A stretch of DNA of 40,522 nucleotides from positions 1 through 40,522 of the forward strand of contig JAUYMY010000021.1 of assembly GCA_030699385.1 (NCBI GenBank), read 5' to 3'. Source of the DNA: Methylobacter sp. (GTDB taxonomy: Bacteria > Pseudomonadota > Gammaproteobacteria > Methylococcales > Methylomonadaceae). A program made the translations under genes and the position numbers. A model generated the notes under the pieces. That model did not search any database and had not been told where the DNA came from. It saw only the letters and a program-made list of their open reading frames with translations. The stretch's first letter is position 1. Each line of letters starts with the position of its first letter. This document shows positions 34,989 through 40,522 of the stretch, piece by piece.

Positions 34989-35873
34989 CTCACAGCCCAC
35001 AAACTCCCGCCCCAACTCCCGGCAGGCAATCGCGGTCGAACCGCTGCCGACAAACGTATCCAACACCACATCGCCCGGCCTTGAACTGGCCTCGACAATA
35101 TGCCGCATCAGCTCCAGCGGTTTTTCGCAGGGATGCTTGCCCGGATACCATTGCACAGGTTTGAAATCCCAGACATTGGTGTAGTGGACGTGTTTAGTCA
35201 CGGCAAAATGGCGGCGCTGTTGCTTGATAGCTTTGTATTCTGCTTTCAGTTGGTCGTAGGGTTTTAATGCGCCGCCGAACAACTTATCCAGGGTTTGATA
35301 ATGCGCCGCACTGGGAAGAGTAAATTGAGACCGGTCGAACCAATGCCCCGACATTTGGCAGCCGCAGGCCTGGTCGATTTGCTTTCTGGAAACGCCTGCA
35401 GCGGTTCTGGCATCGTCCAGGTAAGCGCGGATCGGTTCAAAGGCGAACGGCGTTTTTTTTCGGCTTTCGGCAAACAGGATGTGTTCAGTTTGCGGAAAAT
35501 ACCGGCGCAACGCTTCTTTTCTGCAGCCGTTATGCCGCCCATTGGGTTTACGCCAGACAATATGGTTAAGCAGGTTAAAGCGCTGACTGACAACAACATC
35601 GACCTGCGTGGCCAGATGCGGTCCGGCAAACAGGTACAACGAACCGGTCGGTTTTAACACCCGGTGATATTCAATCAGGATACTGTCCAGCCAGGCGAAA
35701 AAGTCGGCTTTACTTTGCCATTGGTTGTCCCAGGCGTCGCCTTTGACCTTGTAATAAGGCGGGTCGGTGGCGATCAGGTCGATGCTGTTGTCGGGCAGTT
35801 GCGCCAATAAGGTTAAACAGTCGGTGTTATGGATTGTGATGTTTTTCTGTTGGTAGGTTCTCACGAGTTTCAC
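34941..35873 (-). CDS. Phage DNA adenine methyltransferase (beta-class order)
   Basis: A 310-residue DNA methyltransferase. Catalytic DPPY (about 38-41, IATDPPYYKVKGD) precedes the SAM-binding motif (DTFVGSGSTAIAC, near 280), which is the beta-class order. WRKPNGRHNGCRK lies between them. The start is GTG with a weak binding site and lies inside the com gene (47-base overlap). An inverted repeat (35862-35868 / 35886-35892) places the GTG in a 17-base loop. The pair resembles com-mom of phage Mu, with a methyltransferase in place of Mom. It would protect phage DNA from host restriction. The last codons are duplicated at 34767. Confidence 0.85.
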   Translation of the reverse strand: MKLVRTYQQKNITIHNTDCLTLLAQLPDNSIDLIATDPPYYKVKGDAWDNQWQSKADFFAWLDSILIEYHRVLKPTGSLYLFAGPHLATQVDVVVSQRFNLLNHIVWRKPNGRHNGCRKEALRRYFPQTEHILFAESRKKTPFAFEPIRAYLDDARTAAGVSRKQIDQACGCQMSGHWFDRSQFTLPSAAHYQTLDKLFGGALKPYDQLKAEYKAIKQQRRHFAVTKHVHYTNVWDFKPVQWYPGKHPCEKPLELMRHIVEASSRPGDVVLDTFVGSGSTAIACRELGREFVGCEMGELEFSGAVGRLDA

Positions 35874-36021
35874 TCTTGCAATGACACTCGTGGTGTTCAG
35901 GTTTGGGGCTCTCGGCTCTCAAAAAATTAAGTGTGTTGCAGCGCGGGCATTTGATTTGCAACGTCTGGTAAATGCCTGCGCCTAGTTTTTTACTGCAGGT
36001 GCCGCAGCGGATGTCTTTCAT
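35827..36021 (-). CDS. Com-like zinc-finger translational regulator
   Basis: A 64-residue protein of the Mu Com family (MKDIRCGTCSKKLGAGIYQTLQIKCPRCNTLNFLRAESP): two CxxC pairs bind zinc. In Mu, Com binds the mom mRNA and opens a stem-loop that hides the mom start. Here the gene overlaps the methyltransferase start by 47 bases. It follows the tail gene by 8 bases and ends the late module together with the methyltransferase. The Cys/His-rich tail (EHHECHCKSE) is unusual. Confidence 0.85.
   Translation of the reverse strand: MKDIRCGTCSKKLGAGIYQTLQIKCPRCNTLNFLRAESPKPEHHECHCKSETRENLPTEKHHNP
35862..35892 (-). promoter_or_regulatory. Hairpin enclosing the methyltransferase start codon
   Basis: CACGAGT (35862-35868) and ACTCGTG (35886-35892) form a perfect 7-bp stem. 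The 17-base loop contains the GTG start codon (35871-35873) and the weak upstream binding region. In Mu a comparable stem-loop blocks mom translation until Com binds. That Com acts on this hairpin is inference. Confidence 0.65.
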
Positions 36022-36029
36022 AATTACCC

Positions 36030-38882
36030 CTACAGCACCACTTCATTCAACACCAAATTAGGCGCTTCCCCATCAATCTTCCCAGCCCTAATGTAATATT
36101 TCCCGCCCACATCACCTGTACCACGCACACGCACCACGCCGCCATCGAGCAGGGTTACTAAGGACGTAACCCCATCGGTGACGGACAACACGCCAACCAG
36201 CAGCGGGTCGCGTGGCAACAGTTCTTTGAACATCGCCCAAGTATTCGGCGTTTCTTCGCCAATCTGTACCGACTGCCTGACACTGCCCAGCGTGGCTTCA
36301 ATCTGCACACTGTTGATGATGCCTTTAATCGCAACCCCGTCCAACGTGACCGACACTAACTGCCCAATGACCAACAGCGGCACAGTCGTTCCATCCATCG
36401 GCAAGGACATTGAACGAATCATCGGCTGGGTGTAATCGGCTGCCAACAGCCGTTCCCCCAACATCCTCGTACCTATCACGTCCGTCATCAGCGCATTGGA
36501 CACCGTGGCCGCTAAACGTGCGCCGTCTGTACCATCCAATCTGCACCAGGACAACACCCCACCCACTTCGCCGCCATGCACATAAACGCCATTCGCTTGA
36601 TAAGGGATAACAGGGCGCTGGCTTAACTCAGTGACCACGGCTTCTGGAATCACCACATCGGCTGACAGCAGCGGGAAATCCCACGGCAACACCGGATAAC
36701 GCGGCATGATGTTCAGCACTTTGGCATCACGGCTGGGCACAATCATCGCACCAATGTCCGAGGCCAAAGCCGCCAAGGCCTGTATCGGCGTTTGATTGTT
36801 GTAACTGTAAGCGCCGGACGGAACGCTCCAGGTCGGCGCTGTCCAGTTAATCGTCCAGCCGGTCGGCAGTTGCAGTTCGGCCAGTTGTTGCACGGTCAGG
36901 GTTGAGGATTGCGTGGCGCTGGCCGGTTGTTCGTAGGGTTGTCCCAGCAATGCAGTCAAACCGCGACCGGACAGGGCAATGCTTCTGCCGCCGAATTGTC
37001 GGCTGTGTTCGATGCGCTCGACCAGCACTTTCCAGATATAACCGTTGATGGTGATGACCAGCTGCACCGGCTCCATATTGACCTGCTGCACTTTGACCAG
37101 GTCGGCCTTGTCCAGCAACGTGCCGCTAAACTGCCAGGCGAAACTGTCGGCATCGAGGCTTAAATTGACCGACTCCATCGAGATCGGCGTTAAATCGGTG
37201 AGGGTTACGCTAATCGTGTGCTGCATAATGTAGGCCGTTTGGGTGGGGACAGTGATGGTGACATGACCGGGCGGGTCGGTCGGGTCCGGGTTCGGCGGAT
37301 AAACTGTGCCGCCTCCACCTGGAATAAAAGGGCTGATGCCGTTGGGCGGCTGTCTGGCATCCTGGACGTGGGCGCGGAACTCGACACCGAGGCGCAATGC
37401 GCGTTGAAATCTGGACTCGGTTTCGCCCAGCAGCATCCCGGCATGGTAAATCGCGAAATCGTGCAGCGTCACTACACCTTGCCATTGATAAACCGGCGCT
37501 TGGTAAGTGACCGGGTTACGGCCAACCGCAACCGCATCAGCGGCTGTCAGGGTAAAGCTGGTTGCAGGCGTGTAAGTCCCGGCAAACGCAAACACAGGCA
37601 CGGGCGTATTAAAGGCCACCCGGCCATCGTCAACATCCGGCAATGGCACATAAACAAAGTTGGACAAAGGTAGCCAATCCGCCACCGGTTCATCCTCTTT
37701 GTAATAACGCCGCAACACTGTATGCAACGAGTCTTTGCAATCCTGCACCGGATGGGTTGTTTCCGAGTGCAGAAAATACAACACATTGAACGCCACCAGC
37801 GTATCAGCCGACACCGGTATAGCCTGCTCGACCACCACGTCATAACTCGGATAAATCAACGTCAACGGGTCACTGGTCGAGCTAATACTGTCAGACAGCG
37901 GTATAGCCTGCTCCACCACCACATCGGTCACAGTGCTGGTCAATAGCGTTTGCTCGACCACACTCAGCGTTTCCTGATTCAGCGGGCTGGCTTGTTGCTG
38001 CACAGAAGCCGTGGTTAATGGCGTCGGTATGGTTTGCTGCATCGGCAGCACCGTTTGTAATGTTGCTGGTTCTGCCTCTTGTTGTATCGAAGTCGTGCTG
38101 CTTAGCGTGTAGCGTTTGACGTTTGAATCGTACTTGCCGGCGAACGAACACACCGCTTGAGTGCTGGCGGTAAACCGGCCTTGGTTGGTGATGTTTTTGC
38201 CGACAAACGAAGCGGTTGCACCGGTCGAAGCCGTTAAATGACCCTGGTTGGCGGTATGGCCTACAAAAGAAGCGGTTGCCGCAGTGGAAGCGGTGAAATG
38301 GCCTGACAGCGCTTGCGGATTATTGACCGCACCAACAAACGAGGCGGTTGCAGACGTCGAAGCGGTGAAATACCCAACCGGGTCAACCCCCGGCACAACC
38401 GGCGTAGTGTCGAAATCGTAACCTGTGCCTGGTGCATAATCGGCAGCGGTAAAAACAAAACTTAAACCCTGTACGCCCAACGCTTGCCGGGCGGCAACAT
38501 CGGTATCGTAAAGCGAGAACGGAAAAACAAACGGCGCTGGCTGTCTTGCAATCGGTACGCGAGGACTGGCCTCGACCGACACCGGCACAGGCGCAAACGC
38601 CACGCCCGGCGTATAAGCAATACCCGAAAAACTGAACGCAACCGGCGTAGGCGCTACCGCAACCCGACCATCATCAGCAATGTCCGGCAACGGTAGAAAC
38701 TGATAACCGGATGGCACGATAAACCGACCAACCGGCTTATACAGCAGGCTGTTGAACGAAAACCCAGGCGCACCGAAACGAACAACCGAAACCGATTGCC
38801 CAAACGATACCGAGACGCCCGAACCCTCATAACTAAACGAGGGTTCGGGCGTGTAATCTCGTTCGCTAAACGCGAATTTCAC
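36030..38882 (-). CDS. Phage tail hub/tip protein, mosaic
   Basis: A 950-residue late protein. The C-terminal half (from about 565, IMQHTISVTLTDLTPISMESVNLSLDADSFAWQFSGTLLDKADLVKV...) resembles tail hub proteins (gp27-like role) of Mu-like siphophages. The N-terminal half is a mosaic. One part is four TAST.AT.SFVG repeats at 172-184, 196-208, 216-228 and 238-249. Another is short F.F....YTP units, and a third is a duplicated block (LPLPDIADDGRVAVAPTPVAFSFSGIAYTP near 63-92, and near 413-438). A further part is VVVEQAIP repeats. It is first after the beta-propeller gene (3-base gap). The hub call is from pattern. Confidence 0.6.
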   Translation of the reverse strand: MKFAFSERDYTPEPSFSYEGSGVSVSFGQSVSVVRFGAPGFSFNSLLYKPVGRFIVPSGYQFLPLPDIADDGRVAVAPTPVAFSFSGIAYTPGVAFAPVPVSVEASPRVPIARQPAPFVFPFSLYDTDVAARQALGVQGLSFVFTAADYAPGTGYDFDTTPVVPGVDPVGYFTASTSATASFVGAVNNPQALSGHFTASTAATASFVGHTANQGHLTASTGATASFVGKNITNQGRFTASTQAVCSFAGKYDSNVKRYTLSSTTSIQQEAEPATLQTVLPMQQTIPTPLTTASVQQQASPLNQETLSVVEQTLLTSTVTDVVVEQAIPLSDSISSTSDPLTLIYPSYDVVVEQAIPVSADTLVAFNVLYFLHSETTHPVQDCKDSLHTVLRRYYKEDEPVADWLPLSNFVYVPLPDVDDGRVAFNTPVPVFAFAGTYTPATSFTLTAADAVAVGRNPVTYQAPVYQWQGVVTLHDFAIYHAGMLLGETESRFQRALRLGVEFRAHVQDARQPPNGISPFIPGGGGTVYPPNPDPTDPPGHVTITVPTQTAYIMQHTISVTLTDLTPISMESVNLSLDADSFAWQFSGTLLDKADLVKVQQVNMEPVQLVITINGYIWKVLVERIEHSRQFGGRSIALSGRGLTALLGQPYEQPASATQSSTLTVQQLAELQLPTGWTINWTAPTWSVPSGAYSYNNQTPIQALAALASDIGAMIVPSRDAKVLNIMPRYPVLPWDFPLLSADVVIPEAVVTELSQRPVIPYQANGVYVHGGEVGGVLSWCRLDGTDGARLAATVSNALMTDVIGTRMLGERLLAADYTQPMIRSMSLPMDGTTVPLLVIGQLVSVTLDGVAIKGIINSVQIEATLGSVRQSVQIGEETPNTWAMFKELLPRDPLLVGVLSVTDGVTSLVTLLDGGVVRVRGTGDVGGKYYIRAGKIDGEAPNLVLNEVVL

Positions 38883-38885
38883 GCG

Positions 38886-40226
38886 TTAGACAGGCGTCGG
38901 GATTAACGGCGCTTGCGTAATCGGTTGTATTAGCCGCTCCACCCGCGTCCAAGTCACTGTGCCGTCAACCACTGTGCCGCCCTCGGTAATCGGCCAAACC
39001 GGCTCGGAAACACCGGTCACGCCGCCAGCGGTCGCTTGGTAATAATAGGGCGTGTTGATGGGGTTGGTGGGGTAGGCCAACGCATCTAACGAGGTCGTTT
39101 TTGAGGCTGTCCATTTGCCGCCTTGGTTGGCGGAAACGGTGACTTTTACAGGCTCAGGCGTATTTAAAACAACGCTAAACGAAGTTCCGGTAAATGTCTG
39201 ACTGTTAATTAACGCGCCGCTTGCATAGTCATAAACCGCAGCCGTCCATGATGAGGCTGCCAGGCTTTCTGAAATGTTCCCGTCTATTTTCCAGTTGTTG
39301 CCTCCCATAATGGCGATACCGTTAACAACGCAAGCAATGTCGTCTTGACTAACAGTTAAGCCTGTTGTCGCATTAATTTCGATTATGCCGGGGCAGCCAT
39401 CCGTTGCCAATAAACAGTAGGTGTTATCACGCCAGACTACATACTTGCCTACAGCTGTCATTATTTTAATAGGTACTGCGGATAAGCTTATTTTGCTCCA
39501 GTTGCTGGTATTGTAGATGGTGATGAATGGGCTTGTGCCATGCGCCACGGCCAGTTTTGTGCCATCGGGACTGAAAGCACAGCCGTTGCCATTACTAGCA
39601 GGTAGTGAAGTTGGGTTAGCTATTTTGCTCCAGTCACTGGTGTTGTAAAGGGTGATGTAAGGGCTTGTGCCATGCGCCACGGCCAGTTTTGTGCCGTCCG
39701 GGCTGAATGCGCAGCCATACCCAGCACCTGCAGGTAGTGAAGTTGGGTTAGGTATTTTGCTCCAGTCACTGACATTGTAAATAGTGATGTAAGGGGATGA
39801 GGTATGCGCCACAGCCAGTTTTGTGCCGTCAGAGCTAAATGCACAATCGGTTACTTGGCTTGGCGGTATTGTTGCAGGGTTAGTTAACCTGCTCCAATCG
39901 CTGGTGTTATAAATGGCGAGGAAGGGTGATGTTGTGCAACCTACGGCTAACTTCGAGCCATCGGGACTAAATGCACACCGGTTGCCGTTATTATTAGGCA
40001 ATGAACTGGGGTTAGCCAGCTTGCTCCAGTCATTGGTGTTGTAAAAGGTGACAAAGGGGTTCCCGGCATGACACACGGCCAGTTTTGTGCCATCGGGACT
40101 GAAAGCACAACCATTACCCGTGCCTACCGGCAACACGCTGGGGGCGCTGTAAAGCCCTGTCACACCGTCTTTTAAAATCAAACTGGGTAAATTCTGCCCC
40201 ACTATCGCCAATGTATTCTTAGCCAT
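38886..40226 (-). CDS. Phage beta-propeller protein with tail-fibre-type C-terminus
   Basis: A 446-residue protein. Five tandem repeats of about 43 residues (GCAFSPDGTKLAVAHGTSP.ITIYNTSDWSKI.NPTSLP) fill residues about 35-250, of WD40/YVTN-like type. At DNA level the repeats are close, especially the three nearest 39480-39870. The remaining part includes a fibre-like segment (GVSEPVWPITEGGTVVDGTVTWTRV) common in tail and receptor-binding proteins. It shares its first base with the previous gene's stop (TAATG). It may bind a host surface ligand; this is inference. Confidence 0.7.
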   Translation of the reverse strand: MAKNTLAIVGQNLPSLILKDGVTGLYSAPSVLPVGTGNGCAFSPDGTKLAVCHAGNPFVTFYNTNDWSKLANPSSLPNNNGNRCAFSPDGSKLAVGCTTSPFLAIYNTSDWSRLTNPATIPPSQVTDCAFSSDGTKLAVAHTSSPYITIYNVSDWSKIPNPTSLPAGAGYGCAFSPDGTKLAVAHGTSPYITLYNTSDWSKIANPTSLPASNGNGCAFSPDGTKLAVAHGTSPFITIYNTSNWSKISLSAVPIKIMTAVGKYVVWRDNTYCLLATDGCPGIIEINATTGLTVSQDDIACVVNGIAIMGGNNWKIDGNISESLAASSWTAAVYDYASGALINSQTFTGTSFSVVLNTPEPVKVTVSANQGGKWTASKTTSLDALAYPTNPINTPYYYQATAGGVTGVSEPVWPITEGGTVVDGTVTWTRVERLIQPITQAPLIPTPV

Positions 40227-40522
40227 TACATATTCCCCTCCGTAATACTTCCGCTTAAAACCTGAATCACCCCACCCGCCTGCGCCGACAGCGTGTTAAA
40301 AATCAAATCTGCATCGACTGGTATTTTGGTCACGTTGTCCACATCGAGAATCCCCGCCGTCATATCCAGCACAAAGTTATCGTCGGAGTTCACCCCACGC
40401 GCCCAAGCAAGAATCCCCGTGGCATCGGCCATCGCATCATCGGCAATAGCGTTAAACGTCAGTACCCCGTTACTGACCGTGCCGCACGGGTCGGACAATA
40501 CACAAGTGCCGATCAGCGTCTG
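40226..40522 (-). CDS. Phage structural-region protein, 5' end outside the window
   Basis: The frame is open to the window edge, so the TTG at 40498 need not be its start. At least 98 residues are seen (QTLIGTCVLSDPCGTVSNGVLTFNAIADDAMADATGI...). It is coupled to the beta-propeller gene (TAATG). The Ala/Asp-rich pattern with SAQAGGVIQVLSGSITEGN at the end suits phage tail-region proteins, but no family is recognised. Confidence 0.6.
   Translation of the reverse strand, partial: QTLIGTCVLSDPCGTVSNGVLTFNAIADDAMADATGILAWARGVNSDDNFVLDMTAGILDVDNVTKIPVDADLIFNTLSAQAGGVIQVLSGSITEGNM

Noticed and set aside
37307..37318. GCCGCCTCCACC, 12 bases matching the tmRNA 3' end
   Set aside because: It is G/C-rich, lies inside the tail hub gene as Gly codons, and does not extend. 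It is too short to be an attachment site.

Overview
The window is a gammaproteobacterial chromosome segment. Divergent lptD-surA and amgK-murU, an arsC-wrbA-DUF2069-hda-panE cluster, glnK-amtB behind a sigma54-type promoter, and ssrA all fit that class. A probable pyrophosphate-type PEP carboxykinase and many small palindromic repeats would suit a methanotroph-like (Methylococcales) host. That lineage guess is inference; no methane-oxidation gene lies here.

Region 1 (1-9000): a sensor kinase / sigma54-activator pair, then a leftward cluster for arsenate reduction, quinone reduction, replication control (Hda) and ketopantoate reduction, then the glnK-amtB ammonium operon with a recognisable -24/-12 promoter and an NtrC-like site. 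Region 2 (9000-17300): DNA repair (tag), a glyoxalase-family protein, a lipoprotein, an MscS channel, a lipoprotein alpha/beta hydrolase, an EF-hand peptide, a Tyr/Asp-rich RTX protein and a free-standing DbpA-type RNA-binding domain. Region 3 (17300-29000): outer-membrane biogenesis (surA, lptD) divergent from peptidoglycan recycling (amgK, murU), dodecin, cysC, a DHH phosphoesterase and a 1154-residue PEPCK-like enzyme. Region 4 (29000-29950): a collagen-like lipoprotein and tmRNA (tag ANDENYSMALAA).

Region 5 (29950-40522) is phage-like. Reading leftward from 31516, a C4-type antisense RNA, a 47-codon ORF, a BRO-N antirepressor and an 84-residue protein are arranged like the P1/P7 immI operon (c4-icd-ant). 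An 8-nt stretch in a C4 loop is exactly complementary to the ribosome binding site of the 47-codon ORF. Several small rightward genes of unknown function follow. Beyond a cluster of palindromic elements, a leftward late module encodes tail proteins, a Com-like zinc finger and an adenine methyltransferase. The methyltransferase overlaps com, and its GTG start sits in the loop of a perfect 7-bp hairpin, recalling Mu com-mom control. No integrase, transposase or att duplication was found, so the prophage limits are unknown.

Across the window there is a family of short non-autonomous repeats. The most striking is a 48-bp unit found in two longer elements, absent from a third, and inserted in frame in the receiver domain of the sigma54 activator at 1632.
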